Positions 11,731 to 23,064 of a DNA stretch of 64,000 bases are shown here, piece after piece. The notes below the pieces were generated by a model. That model was given only the letters and a program-made list of their open reading frames with translations. It ran no database searches and was not told where the DNA came from. Both the position numbers and the translations under genes were made by a program. How positions within the stretch are numbered: position 1 is the first letter of the stretch; every line of letters begins with the position of its first letter. Source of the DNA: Undaria pinnatifida (taxonomy: Eukaryota > Sar > Phaeophyceae > Laminariales > Alariaceae); the NCBI GenBank assembly GCA_012845835.1, contig JABAKD010000010.1:4403288-4467287 (forward strand), given 5' to 3'.

Positions 11731-12962
11731 AGGCTGACATTGAATAGTCCCTGGTTAGGGTATAGCGCCGCGTTTGGAGGGCAACTGGATTAATAATGTT
11801 TTCAACTTGTTGGAGTGGGAAACCATCAGGAGCAAAACCTTTTGGCGAAATCAACCGCTTTCGTGGCGGAAGAGGAAGGATTACAACAGCAGCAGCACCA
11901 AAACATCGGCACCAACAGAAGCAGCAGCAGCGGCAGAACCAATAGCTGCAGTGGTAGCGGTAGCCAAAGCGAAAGCAACGAGTTACTGCGCAGCAAATAG
12001 CAGTGTCAACAGCAAAACACCAGCTTTAGTAGTAACATCAGCTTCAGCAGCAACAGCAATCAGTGGTGTAGCAGCAACAACGGCAAGGGCAACGGCAATG
12101 ACAACGAACGGTAGCGGCAACGGCAAGGACGGCACCGGCAACGGTAACAGAAACCCAAAGGACAACGGCGACGGCAACAGAGGAGGGACAGAAACGGAAA
12201 CGAAAAAGGCAACGGAAACGGAAACGGAAAGGGAAACGGAAACGGAAGAAACGGAAGCGGAAGAAACGGAAACGGCAACAGAAACGGAAACGGAAACCGA
12301 AACGGAGACGAAAAAGGCAACGGAAAAGAAAAAGGCAACGGAAACGGCAACGGAAAAGGAAACGGAAACGGAAGCGGAAACGGAAACGGAAACGGAAACG
12401 GAAACAGAAACGGAAACGGAAACGGAAACGGAAACGGAAACCGAAACCGAAACGGAAACGGAAACCGAAACGGAAAACGAAACGGAAACGGAAACCGAAA
12501 CGGAAACCGAAACCGAAACGGAAACCGAAACGGAAACGGAAACGGAAACCGAAACGGAAGCGGAAACGGAAAAGGCAGCGGTAGGGGGGGTACCCCGATT
12601 GCCACTACCGTGTTTGAGCTATTAAAAGTCGCATGAATGCCTCCGTGCCTCACGGACAAAACTACTTAGGGCGTTTTTTTGTTGGCGCAGCGTAGCTTGC
12701 GATGCCGTTGTGGATTCATATTGCAAAGGTAAAACAGCACGACAGCACGACAGCACGACAGCACGACAACACGACAGCACGACAGCACGACAGCACGACA
12801 GCACGACAGCACGACAGCACGACAGCGCGACAGCACGACAGCTTAACACCCCAAAAGGAACAGCGAGGGGCCATCGCAACGAAAAGGCCCCAAAAGTGAC
12901 CCCCTACACCGTAGCCTCTTGATCAACACTAACGGCAACACTAACGGCAACAACAGCAACAA

Positions 12963-13017
<55 letters not shown>

Positions 13018-13100
13018 TTACAGCAACAGCAACAGCAACAGCATCAGCGGCGGCAACACCAACGACGATCCGGGGGACGATATAATGTCCGCGTGTTTTT
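11731..13100. repeat. Microsatellite block downstream of family copy 1
   Basis: After a conserved trailer (TTGGAGTGGGAAAC near 11810, also at 36898 and 51935) come (GGAAAC)n at about 12185-12578, an 8-bp CAGCACGA array at 12735-12842, and (AACAGC)n at 12930-13050. Long Thr/Glu, Phe/Pro, His/Asp/Ser and Asn/Gln frames across these are artefacts or, if translated, hypervariable linkers. Confidence 0.8.
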
Positions 13101-13104
13101 CTAT

Positions 13105-13215
13105 GCGCCATCAAATGATGCCGAGAGAAGACTGCACGCCGCCACCGAGACGCGACCAAAACTTCGCGTCATAAACAGAAGAATGAGATGGTGTACAAGT
13201 ACAATGGGAACCTGA
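13105..13215 (+). other. Conserved downstream module of the family (copy 1)
   Basis: A coding-like stretch reading NDAERRLHAAT follows the (AACAGC)n array. The equivalent positions of the other copies read NDTGRRLRAI (37.17 kb), NDDQERLRAI (47.5 kb) and [10 protein letters not shown] (52.7 kb). The frame is kept where DNA has diverged, which suggests an exon. It ends near AAAG-GCAAGC, where the 52.8 kb copy has AAAG-GTAAGG. Whether it joins the upstream exons is unknown. Confidence 0.4.
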
Positions 13216-13327
13216 AGAGAAAGGCAAGCTCGTATTTAGCTTTCACGATTTTGCAACACTAAATAATCATCATGGGCTTTTAGGAAACTGCATCGCCCGC
13301 AGTCGTCACTCCCATCAAAAAGCCACG

Positions 13328-14110
13328 TTGTTAGTTGAAACCCTCACGCAAACAGTTACGAGCACAGCCGTTTTTTGGCGTGCAAAACCCATATACCGCA
13401 GCAATAAACACTCAGAAAAGCAGGTCGCATCCTCCATGCTCGTTTCCAGCGCGCCGGTGACTTCCGCTCGACGCGTAATACCATGTGTGCACAACCGGCA
13501 TGCTTGTCTTGAGGTTTATGACGAGCGTTTGTCTGTTCGACACAGTCTACCCACCGCTATTGTTACTCTCCAGGTAAGCGACACACCGGAAGCTCGACAG
13601 TTTCAAGAAGACCTGATCGGCGGCCGAAGAATTCCAAGTTTTCGTGCAAGCAACAGAGGCTACTAGAAATGGCAAAGAGAAGAAGATAGACCAAATTATT
13701 TCGGTATTGATCGTCAAAACCCTCCAAGGTGAGAAGCAGCCGCCCCTGCCATTCCCAAAAGCGCACGTTTTTGCTGTTCTTCGCCGCGATAAAGTAACCC
13801 CCCCCCCTCCCCCCCCCCTACCTCCCCCCCGCCTCCCCCCCCCCCCCCCCCCGCGCCTCCCATCCCTCTCTCCCTTCTCTTTTTACCGATCACAGATCGA
13901 ACGCCAGCGTGCGTGCAGCGCCCTTTTCGTGCCGAAAGTACGTCGGGCTGGTCACGGGTCGAGGCGTTGGTGTACCTCAACACGAAACAGGGTCTCGTGT
14001 GCCTGCTCTGGTCTAGGCCTACCCAGATGATGCTCTTGGGAGGTCATCCTCTGAGGAGATAATCGACTGCCTATTCAATTGAAACTGGCGTTGCTTTGGC
14101 TACTGTTGCT
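13328..14110 (+). other. 3' part of family copy 1: conserved exon-like segment and C tract
   Basis: After GGGCTTTTAG at 13283-13292, GAAACTGCATCG starts a segment whose + strand reading (13328-13666) contains HSEKQVASSM, matching YSEQLAPYM in the 53.0 kb copy. A long C tract with a few interruptions spans 13799-13853; the 53.5 kb copy has its own C tract at the same relative place. The 13714-13983 minus frame is a poly-Gly artefact. Confidence 0.4.
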
Positions 14111-14504
14111 TTAATGTGCAGGAGGTCTCCGATTTAAGATCGCACAAGATAAGAACAATCGGGTCCTAAGCGCGGTCAACTCGGCATGCCACGCCTATAC
14201 TAAGAGCTATACATTGCAAACTATGGACAAGAGCTACGTGTAGTTAAGAGCGCTCGTTTCGGCTTGTCACGGGGTGGTCTTAAATCGGGGTGCCCACCGT
14301 ATCATACCAGGTATACCATGTGTATCATACGTCTGTCATGACCTGTAAGCCGTATCGTACCAGGTATCATATATCCGTCACGACCTGTACGTCGTATCAT
14401 AGCATGTATCATGTGGGTTTGTCAGGATGTCATGAGAGCGCTGCAAGCACTCGCGCATAGGGATCAGGGGGGGGCGAAACTCAGACTTAATCGCCGGTGT
14501 CCCC

Positions 14505-14805
14505 CCCGGTGGTGTAGCAGCTGCGCCTCGTGCCTACTAAGTCGATGTCGTGCGTTCGATTGCCTCCCAGTGTATACTCGTACACGCAGGAACTTTTTCT
14601 TGCTGTCAAAAGTTGACTAGTGGAAAGCGCGAGAGTGTGACCTAGCAAAACTCGACGAAACTCGGCTGGCAATGGGAATGCTGAACCCTGTGCGCGATAC
14701 AAATAAAGACACGTACTGAGTGGGGAGCAGGGAAGACACGTGTAGCCAAGTCTCGTCGAGAAGGTAGCTGAAGGCAAAACCTTCTACGAGTTAAGCTGGA
14801 AAGCA
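14505..14805 (+). mobile_element. SINE-like element with tRNA-like head (family 2)
   Basis: A head with GGTGTAGCAGCTGCG and GCGTTCGATTGCC is placed like pol III A and B boxes. It is followed by a body containing GGGAATGCTGAACCCTG and GCGCGATA, a GACACGTGTA(G/A)CCA segment, and an A-rich end. Bodies of the same kind are at 26.43-26.70, 37.88-38.17 (minus), 44.09-44.32 and 62.58-62.75 kb. No target duplication was identified. Confidence 0.5.
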
Positions 14806-15727
14806 AAAAATAATTAATTATTTTTGAGTGTGGTCGATGCGGTATAGACTAGGCTAATTCATTATTTTCGATGTCAGAAAACGTGTTTTTTCGGCCAAAA
14901 ATCGTTGATATTTCGTGCGGGTCTGGTATTTGTTTGCAACAGCGATGGCTTGCCCAACGCTAGCTGTTCTGTCGTACTGTAGCTGCAGGTAATACGTTAC
15001 GGTGGAGAGGTGGAACCTGCGGATGCATTTGACAATGTCGTACACAGTGGTGGCAACAGGTGGCAATGTCATGCACGTGGTACATAAACCGAATGGTCAT
15101 TAGGAGGTGCTCTACACATAATACCTGCTGCGGGTGATGAGCAATTGCTAGAGGGCTGGGAGTCAGGTTAACTTGACACTTTTACTATTAAATGTCAGCT
15201 ATCAATAGTCTGGTAGTTTTTTTATGGCGGGGGGTAAAAGCCAACTACCCAGTGGCTTTATCGATAACGATAACAAAAAACAGCACTAGTAATAGTCGAG
15301 CCACGTACCCGCCAGTCAGGTGTAAACCTGCACATTCATGCAAATTACCGCCGCCCGCGACTGCAGTGCTAGTATAACTGCTGTAATGTATTATAATAGT
15401 AATAATACAACTGCATCGCCTACTACAGCAGCCAAAGAGTAACTAATAGCTAGATGGCGACTAAATATTAGTAAAACTTGACACTAGTATAGAGTCAGCC
15501 AGCTCACAGCCCGGACGACAGCAGTGTGGGAAACAGGAGGTGCTCCACACATACCTGATAGAGCTGGGAGTCGGGCCGACTTCACACCTATTGGCAGCTG
15601 TTATTGTAATTTGGTCATTATAGTTGGATGGCAGAAAATATAAGCCAACTGCCTGTTCAGCCGCAAAATGATCCAGCCAGGTGCAAAGCCGCAGACCTCA
15701 GCAGCTAACTGTAATACACATCGAAAT
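14806..15727. other. Stretch without gene
   Basis: Nothing protein-coding is supported. Several segments foreshadow the next array (TAAAAGCCAACTACC near 15233, ATATAAGCCAACTGCC near 15637), and GGAGGTGCTC(T/C)ACACATA occurs twice (15105, 15537), suggesting an older roughly 430-bp duplication. Confidence 0.4.
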
Positions 15728-16014
15728 AATGTCCATGAACTAGTCGGCGACTTATAAGCCAAGTATCAACTGGTCGGTGACTTAAAAGCCAAATGCTAAC
15801 TGGTCGGTGACTTATAAGCCAACTATTAACTGGTCGGCGATTTATAAGCCAACTATTAACTGGTCGATGACTTAGAAGCCAACTATTAGCTGGTCGGCAA
15901 CTTGTAAGCCAACTATTGTCTAGTCGGCGAATTATAAGCCGCCTACTAACTAGCCGGTGACTTATAAGCCAACTATTAACTAGTCATTGACTTATAAGCC
16001 GACTATGCACTGGT
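15728..16014. repeat. 30-bp minisatellite (CTGGTCGGTGACTTATAAGC)
   Basis: About nine to ten units of roughly 30 bp, each with (C/T)TGGTCGGYGACTTATAAGCC followed by AACTATTAA. Units differ at a few positions. Confidence 0.85.
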
Positions 16015-16277
16015 CGTTTTTGGCGACACTTCTTTCTGAATGATGCATGGGCTCCTCCTTAAGTCTCACCTTAACCCCCAAAACGTCGGAATAATTCCAT
16101 TCTTGTTTCGAAATAGTATTTTTTCGTATAGCTAAGGGGCACACACTGGGATTGTTTACTTTCATCGGGTTGACCTTCCGATTTCCTCAAAATCAAGCCC
16201 AGTAAGCTTTAAATTGCCATGGAGAGGAAAGTAGACCCCCGCAAGGAAGGGAGGAGCCTCGGAAACAGTAGTTATAG

Positions 16278-16537
16278 TTGGTTCGTTCGTTCGTTCGTTC
16301 GTTCGTTCGTTCGTTCGTTGGTTCGTTCGTTCGTTCGTTCGTTCGTTCGTTCGTTCGTTCGTTCGTTCGTTCGTTCGTTCGTTCGTTCGTTCGTTCGTTC
16401 GTTCGTTCGTTCGTTCGTTCGTTCGTTCGTTCGTTCGTTTGTTCGTTAGTTGGTTAGTTAGTCAATTAGTTAGCTAGTTAGTCAATAAGTTAGTTAGTTA
16501 GTTAGTTAGTTATTTAATTAGTTAGTTAGCTAGTTAG
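16278..16537. repeat. (GTTC)n followed by (GTTA)n
   Basis: About forty GTTC units (16278-16440, one GTTG interruption) pass into degenerate GTTA units to 16537. The + strand frame across it is an Arg-Ser-Phe-Val artefact. Confidence 0.9.
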
Positions 16538-16589
16538 TGTTGATGCACAATCCCCTACACCGTAGAATGTGTACGTAGTTAGTGGTGGC

Positions 16590-16810
16590 CTCAATAACTC
16601 CAAATAACTCGAAATAACTCGAAATAACTCTAAATTATTAACTCTAAATACCTCAAAATAACTCGAAATATAACTCGAAAAATGACTCGAAAAATGTCTC
16701 GAAAAATGTCTCGAAAAATGTCTCGAAAAATGTCTCGAAAAATGTCTCGAAAAATGTCTCGAAAAATGTCTCGAAAAATGTCTCGAAAAATGTCTCGAAA
16801 ATAACTCAAA
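16590..16810. repeat. AATAACTCG array and 12-bp AAAAATGTCTCG array
   Basis: Degenerate AATAACTCGA units pass into about nine perfect 12-bp AAAAATGTCTCG units (roughly 16677-16800). The minus frame gives the His-Phe-Ser-Arg type artefact. Confidence 0.85.
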
Positions 16811-16879
16811 GCCAGCGAGAATGGGAATGCCCTTCCCACCGCAGCCTTCGTCAATCCCGGCCCTTGGAATAAAGCGATT

Positions 16880-17315
16880 TTTCACGGGTCAGGCCACTTC
16901 TCGCATATCGGGTCGGGGTGAGGATGATCCGTCCCGACCCGTGATATTTGAAAACCTCCCGACTCGACCCGACCCGCGAGGTTTCGAACACGTCCCGACC
17001 GGACCCGACAGATTCTGCGATAGCACACACCCCCAAACTAGCGTTTTTTTTTCTTTCTTCAGCGAACGTTTCATGGCTGCTCGACACGTGGAAGGACGCT
17101 AATAAAAAACCGTCGCAGTCCATTTTCTTGTGTGCAAAGGGCCATCGAACGATGACGTCGGGGAGTCAAGGGACACCGAATTTCAGGAGATACAGCCGGG
17201 AGCTGGTTTCAAAGCCGGCGATTTCGTGAAAGAAATGTCGCGGGGGGGGGGGCTACCGTACAACGACTCACCCGTGATATTTTGAAAACCTTCTGAGCCG
17301 ACCCGCGGGAGTGGA
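16880..17315. repeat. GACCCGACCCG minisatellite, site 1
   Basis: Units of about 30 bp with the core GACCCGACCCG(C/T)GAGRTTT occur at 16905-17010 and once near 17270-17310. The same unit builds the larger array at 31980-32250. Confidence 0.65.
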
Positions 17316-17729
17316 GTGGAGTGGTGTCACGAAAAGGCCGGGAGTAAACAGAGTATGTTATCTTCACAATTCTTCGGGGCCAGCCGTGGTTGCATCACCT
17401 TGAAGATGGGCCTGTACCCCGTAGGCTTGTATCCTTTAGTGCTCGATCGCAATATTTTCGGTATAATTGGGCCTGTTCTAAGAAGAGAGCATGATAAGGT
17501 GGCACAACAATCGTTTTTTTTTTCTGCTTATTTTTTAACAGTATCATTTATTTGCGGACTTTTTCAGTGGAGCACAACAGGGTACAACAGGGCAACAAAA
17601 AATAAATTAAGTAAGAGCATGAAGCATAACAATAGAAAAAAACATAAATAATGAGAACCAAAAAGCAGAATGGACGAAAGCCTACAACATAGTAGAGCCC
17701 CGTCTCACCAACGAATGAATACGGTGCAT

Positions 17730-17807
17730 GTTAGTTATATAGCGCTATCCACTAGACCACTTAGTCACACGGCTTAGTGGCCTGGTGGATAGCGCTATAT
17801 AACTAAC
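17730..17807. repeat. 35-bp inverted repeat (hairpin) with tRNA-like boxes
   Basis: Left arm 17730-17764 and right arm 17773-17807 are reverse complements with three mismatches around an 8-base loop. The right arm contains GGCCTGGTGGATAGCGC, A-box-like, and GAGGTTCAAGACC, B-box-like, follows at about 17837. No cloverleaf closes, so I do not call a tRNA gene; it looks like two opposed tRNA-derived heads or a small palindromic element. Confidence 0.65.
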
Positions 17808-17914
17808 AGCGCATCGCTGAAAAACAACGTTTTAGAGGTTCAAGACCATTGGAATATTTCGAATTTACTCAAACTACGGCGCTTTGGACACTGTAGCACT
17901 CTCGTCGTAATACC

Positions 17915-18316
17915 ATGCTGCTAATGCCCGAAGCGTTAATACACAAGAAGCAGGAGACAGCACGGCAACTCAAGGGGTGTACATCAACTCCACAGAGTGA
18001 CACAAATGCTCATTTCGACAGCGGCCTCGACACTCGAAGCAGGTCACAAGACAATCGGAGCGAAAAGCAACGCGCGACAACTCGAGACGCGTCAACCACA
18101 CAAAGCAACACTGGCTGCCATGGATGGAACCGTCTACCCAATCTAACGCGATCTGTCCCCTTCCGAGGTGAACGAGGACAACAAACCCGTCGAACCAAAA
18201 ATCAACACCGAGTAGAACGCGTGGGGCCCGCGACCGACACCAGTGTGGCAGACGGAATCATCAAGGAATTTTCAAAGGAATTTTCACGCCGAATGTTGCG
18301 GAAATTAGGAACATGA
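17915..18316 (+). other. Unrecognised 133-codon open frame
   Basis: The frame is not low-complexity and is rich in Ser, Thr, Arg and Gln, but has no motif I know; the minus strand is also partly open. It is the only non-repetitive long frame between 14.8 and 21 kb. No conserved splice partners were found. I regard it as a weak candidate exon or transposon remnant. Confidence 0.15.
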
Positions 18317-21000
18317 TCCGTTTTTTTTTTAAGTCAACTTATTATTGTAACGTTTGTCATCCGACAATGTGCGGCGTGAGCTTCGATCACGCGAGCTACG
18401 ACAGAGTTCTACATGAAGGTACTGTATGCCTCTTTTTCGCTGGAACGTTTTGTGAGTGACGGTATCGCACGCACACGTTTTTGATCGCAACTTTTTTCAA
18501 CGCCAAAAAACTTGAGAAAATGTATTTTTTTTCATACCAGGTATGTTTACACGTACAACGAGAATGTTTTTTTCATCGTAGAAATTAGTATAGAAAATAA
18601 TGCACATTAAAAAATGATAGGTCCGTACCCCAAAAATCGTCGGATTTCAAATATTTTTTTTTTGTTGTGCGTCGGAAAATCAATTTTTTTTTGTTGTGCA
18701 TCGGAATTCATATATTTTTTTGTTGTGCAGTATTTTTGGTTGTGCGCGCAGACCAGACCAGGCGAGGATGGGGGGAATGAGTGTCCGTCGGGTAGAGCGC
18801 CTTTATTTATCTTCTATAATGCCAACAATCACTTTTTTTTGTGTGAGGTAAGAGGGGTATAGAGCTCCTCACGCATGGAGGAAGCCTCAGAAGGCAAATA
18901 AATGCTGATGCTGAGATGTCAACTTTGCCGTACGTAGTATGCGTCCGACGCATGATTTATCATAAACGCCCTCAGAAAAGTAGACGAAAAGAGAGGGAAA
19001 CCCACAAAAAGAAGAATCATACGCCCCAAAACTCTGAATCCCTCCCCCTTACTGTACCTACCTACGGACTTGTCGTCGCTCCAATCTAACTGCTTCATTT
19101 GCTGTTGTTGTTTATGTCTATAGTCTAATCACTTAACAAAATAAAACTACACTCCCGCTGTGCTCACGACAAATCGTTTGTCAGTTATACAGCCCCTACC
19201 CAAGACTGAGCTACTTAGCCACGTGACTGGGTATCATACCTCTACTATGATCGTCTCCCTCTGACATCCAAAATAATGAATTATACCACATCAACCACAC
19301 TCAAACATAATTAAAATATGTTCTCCCTCTATGACATCGAAAATCTCCCATCAGGCTAACATCGAAAATAATAAATTATACATATATCGTCCCCCTCTAA
19401 CATCGAGAACAGTTATTTATTTACCATCATATCGCCCCCCCGAACAAAATTTGAGCATCTACAGGCGCAATCAGCACAAGGGCCCACTACATTTACGTTG
19501 CTTCCACTTGTTGCGCTCCGCGTAACGCATTGGGGCAGCGGAACACGCTAGAACGTCACGCCACGTGTGACTGTAGCGGTGGCACGCCGCACATACAGCA
19601 CATACATGCAAATTTCTCCCTGGTGCTTGTTGTCAACCGAGAAGTCACCCAATTTTTGTTATCCCTGCTTGCAGTGTCACACTAGATGTACTCGTTTCAA
19701 TTTATTCCCCTTGGCCATGGAATCGTTCGTCCTCGGATTCCGGGCGCAAGTTGGCGCAGGTCGGGTGTGAAATTTGGTGTGTGGAGTTAATCGTCGCAGC
19801 ACAACTAGGCACGAAGTTTACCAGACTGTACGCATGACACGTTGCACTGAACTCACAAGGACCTTCATAGCCCGTAGAATACCGTCTCCCTCGAATACAC
19901 GGAAGTTAGTCAATGTCTTGCATTAGTATGGAAATTAATTACTCCCCCCGCCCCCCTCCGCTATCCTATTAATAGTAGATAGACGATAGGTGGTGGCCGG
20001 TGGCCGCAGACGGCGAAACCGGACGGGGATAGGATAAGCAAACAGTTCCTATGTAGTATATGGAAGAAGCGTATTGAGCGCCCAAATGTTGGAGGTGTCT
20101 CTATTAGAAGTAGGAACGGTCTCGAAAGGGACGCGTGGTTAATGGTCAAATGACTAAGGCAAGCAACAAATGAGTACCCCCCCCCCCCTCCCCCCCCCCT
20201 CCCCCCCCCCCCCTGTTCCCCCTCCAGACTAAACGATAAGCTCTTTCTCGGGCTGGTCGGTTGATCGTTGATCATTGTGAGAAGCTACTCATGAGCTGGC
20301 CGCAGTCTCGGAGAGTCAACACCGCCCGCTGATTGGACAAGCTGACGTTCATTTTGGCGAGTGAGTGCTGACGGCTGACGTGCACCGTTTCGAGTCTGAA
20401 GCTCGTCACTTGACCTCTCACCCAAACACTGACTTTACGGTGGGTTTACGGTGGAGGGGGGAAGTGCTACCCGATGAAGGCTGATTTCTACGGTCTACCT
20501 AGGCATGCTGCAACGAAATTTATCTTCAAAACAAAAATGGCGTATTTCCGACGAACTTGGGATGAGGAACGTCGTTCGGAAAGAGCAATTCAGCCAAAAA
20601 ATGGTATACCATAATGCCTCTACCATACCACTACCATGGCACTATCGTAACGCCATCGCACCACACGCGTCTCGATGGTCGGGTAATCTCATATATAGCA
20701 CCTGTTTCATCTCTGTTAGGGCGGAGGATGGTCACACTTGAGACGCTCAATACCTCGCCTCCAGCAACTGACTTTTTGCAGCAGAAAACAAAAATAATGT
20801 AACCTATGATCCCGATATTACACGGTATAACAGCGGTAAACCGTCGCTCCCTCTTGAACATTCTTCACCTCTGAAGTCCCAAGGTGTGACTCCAATGCTG
20901 TAATGGTCGCTTCATTTTCAGAAATTTCCCCCGTGCTTCATTTTCAGAAATTTTCCCCGTGGATCAAGCCCCGGAGTGTAGTCAATGCTGTACAGAAATC
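18317..21000. other. Stretch without a supported gene
   Basis: Contents are T-rich stretches around 18.32-18.85 kb with repeated TTTTTTTGTTGTGC, three CCCTCTRACATCGA-like repeats around 19.25-19.41 kb, a long C tract (20174-20214, two T interruptions), the diverged repeat at 20518-20615 related to 5.4 kb, and two CTTCATTTTCAGAAATTT copies near 20910 and 20937. Confidence 0.4.
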
Positions 21001-21001
21001 G

Positions 21002-21750
21002 TTACTTTTGTTCAACAAGTTTTCCATGTGACGAAGCACCATACATATCGTAACGGGAAGGAGATACTACCTCCAGCCCCGCGAGGGGAAGGTGGGGCCG
21101 GAACGAGGTAGATATGCAAAGCCGGGACACGGTCGGATCGGTGGTCGCGGCGGAGTCCGTCTCCTGTGTAAAAAATCTTGACGGAAGAGTCGGCTGGGCG
21201 GCGGTCGTCGCTGCAGCCCGGGCTTCTGCGGGGCTCGTGCGACCCTCGGGGCGTACGGCAAAATCCGAGCGGTGTGGGCGGCAGGTGAAATCGGTCCGCA
21301 GTCGGTGCAGCCATCGACGGTGGCGACGGAGGTAGAAACACGATCCGGTCACTTCCCGGCCGCAGAGCCTATCCGTGCAGTGGGATTTGAGGAGCCGCAT
21401 GTTTGACTCGTGTTCTAGTTTGTGGAACCAGGGTTTCCCCGAATTTCCGATGTTTCTGCATATGCGGCTCATCAGCTTGGGGTAGTGTTATGGTGCGGCC
21501 TTGGAAGACCGCTTATTACCTCGAAATAGGTAATTTGTCCGTTTTTGTATTATTGATATGGTGTTTCGTATTCGGGATAAATATGAGATGGGGAGGGCAT
21601 TACCACTCCCTGTTCAGATGTCACCACGATTCCTGGGATTAACAAAGCTGCTTCTTCTCCAACTTCTGGGAGCTTCGCGAAAGCGAGTTTAACACCAAGG
21701 ACATGCTTAATTGAGCTGGCCTGCAAGGGCGTACTCTGTGGGAACTCCAC
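21002..21750 (-). other. Two candidate coding segments, unrecognised
   Basis: A G+C-rich segment (21002-21472) carries a 156-codon minus frame starting near a CATATGCAG acceptor-like site; a second minus frame (21550-21750) follows TTCCCACAG and reads STPLQASSIKHVLGVKLAF. Either could be a late exon of the methyltransferase gene that ends its last recognised exon at 23039 in phase 0; the second would join in phase 0. Neither shows a known motif, and other frames of the first segment are also open. Confidence 0.2.
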
Positions 21751-22795
21751 CCAGCCACCTCACAAAAAAAAAGCCACTTTTTTTTCTCAACCAGATATGT
21801 TTCCCCCTATAGAGCTGGCGCCCTAAGGTGTGGTCAGCGCTGTCAACGTCATTTGTTTTTTACACTTTTTCCCCCTGTGAAGCTCCAAAGCGTGATAGAT
21901 GGCTGGCTGTAAACGCCAATTTACTGTCGGCACTGTTGTTTCCCTGTGAAGCTCCAAGGTGTGACCAAACGCTGTACAGGAATCGCCACTTTTTCAACAC
22001 GCGCTTTCCGTATAAGCGCCCAAAATATTGTGATTAACCTGCTCTGGTTAGCGTGATTGGGGTATGGGTGTCACCATAGAGGGGGGGTGGCTAAAATCTG
22101 GTCGATGCTTCGGTGTCCCTCCGCGCCAAATGTGCCCAGGCCGGACGACGCCCACCTATCTGACATTTTCCTCGCCACCAATTGCTCCTGTTCAACGCCA
22201 AGAGCAAAGAGCGATTAATAGCAGCTTAGCAGGGGTTTGGCAGGGGCTGAAAGGTCTGGGGCATAGCGGCAAAGAGGACTTAGAAAAGGTTACGAGGTGC
22301 AACAGTAGCGCGATGTAGCTAAACGTCAACTACTACTGCAGGAGCATGGCGTGTACACATAACGCGCCACAACGCATCTCGTCGAGGCCGGCACTCCCGG
22401 ACCGGCAGCCACCCAACGGGAAAGATCGACGTCGACTAGGTAGCACATTTTCACTAGACCACTAGACCACCCAATCACTGTGTGGCTGGGGGAGCTATTA
22501 ATATGAATAGTGGACAATGCCACACAACCGAGAAAACATATGCTGACGAGCTCGTCGAATCTTGATGGCTTCTGAGCGTCGATCTCCGAGAGCTCCCCTT
22601 CCAACCGACTACCTTGTGTAGTATCACATCTACCTATCTATCGTGGTATAGTATCTATATCGTGGGAACACAATAATCAGGACCAAACATGTTGTTAATA
22701 GTAAAAAATGAGTAATATATGGGTTTTTGTGTATGCCGTGGGTACTGATTACCTTTAGGATCCGCCGTAATAGGAGATCCAGAACCTGCGAGGCG
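21751..22795. other. Stretch without gene
   Basis: Three copies of a (C/T)CCCCTGTGAAGCTCCAA(A/G)G-like segment occur near 21800, 21875 and 21943, a small tandem family. CACTAGACCACTAGACCACCC near 22448 resembles the hairpin arm at 17.75 kb. Nothing coding is supported. Confidence 0.4.
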
Positions 22796-22799
22796 TTTT

Positions 22800-23064
22800 T
22801 CTAAACCTAACCCATATCTTGGGGGGCAAGCTTAGAATTGCAAACCCAAACCAATACCTTGCAGCACAATTCTTGTATTGCAACCCCAAACCAACGTCTT
22901 GCGGCAAAAAGTTTGTAAAGCATAAAAATTGTGGGTACCCTGCAGTCCAAACGTAATGCCTTTCGGCGCAAGATTCCAAACCAATACCAGGTACTTTGCA
23001 GCATAATCGTGCGCGTATTGTAAGCCAAATGCAATTACCCCGCGGTGCAAGATTTGTAGCCCAT
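22800..23064. repeat. Degenerate array growing from the edge of a methyltransferase exon
   Basis: On the minus strand about six units of 33-60 bases carry a CTTGCxCCG..GG(T/C)ATTGGTTTGG pattern. The first unit is the end of the exon itself (CTTGCACCGCGGGGTAATTG at 23050-23031), including its GTAATT donor; later units carry GGTATTGG at the donor position. Confidence 0.6.

Larger units (their letters stand above)
9090..14110. repeat. Family locus, copy 1 (about 5 kb, collinear with 49.3-53.8 kb)
   Basis: This segment aligns by eye with 49.3-53.8 kb block by block: the GACGATCGACGAC block near 9170, the CTCGAGG..TACACGGACC block at 9320-9362, the GATACAGC-ATG exon at 9548, exon 2 at 11218, the purine-rich microsatellite, the RRL-coding module near 13120, the AAACTGCATCG block near 13290, and the GAGAAGCAGCCGCCCCTGCC and GTGTGCCTGCTCTG blocks up to 14110. 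The 35, 45 and 46 kb copies carry subsets. Bases 8632-9090, between this copy and the divergent METTL21-like gene, hold nothing recognised. Confidence 0.75.

Noticed and set aside
11774-12659. Thr/Glu frame (+) and Phe/Pro frame (-) across (GGAAAC)n
   Set aside because: Both strands are open because the hexamer repeat lacks stops; no unique domain.
15728-16014. Possible CRISPR array (30-bp units)
   Set aside because: Units are contiguous without spacers and the DNA is eukaryotic.
17773-17860. Functional tRNA gene
   Set aside because: A- and B-box-like sequences are present but no acceptor stem or full cloverleaf can be drawn.
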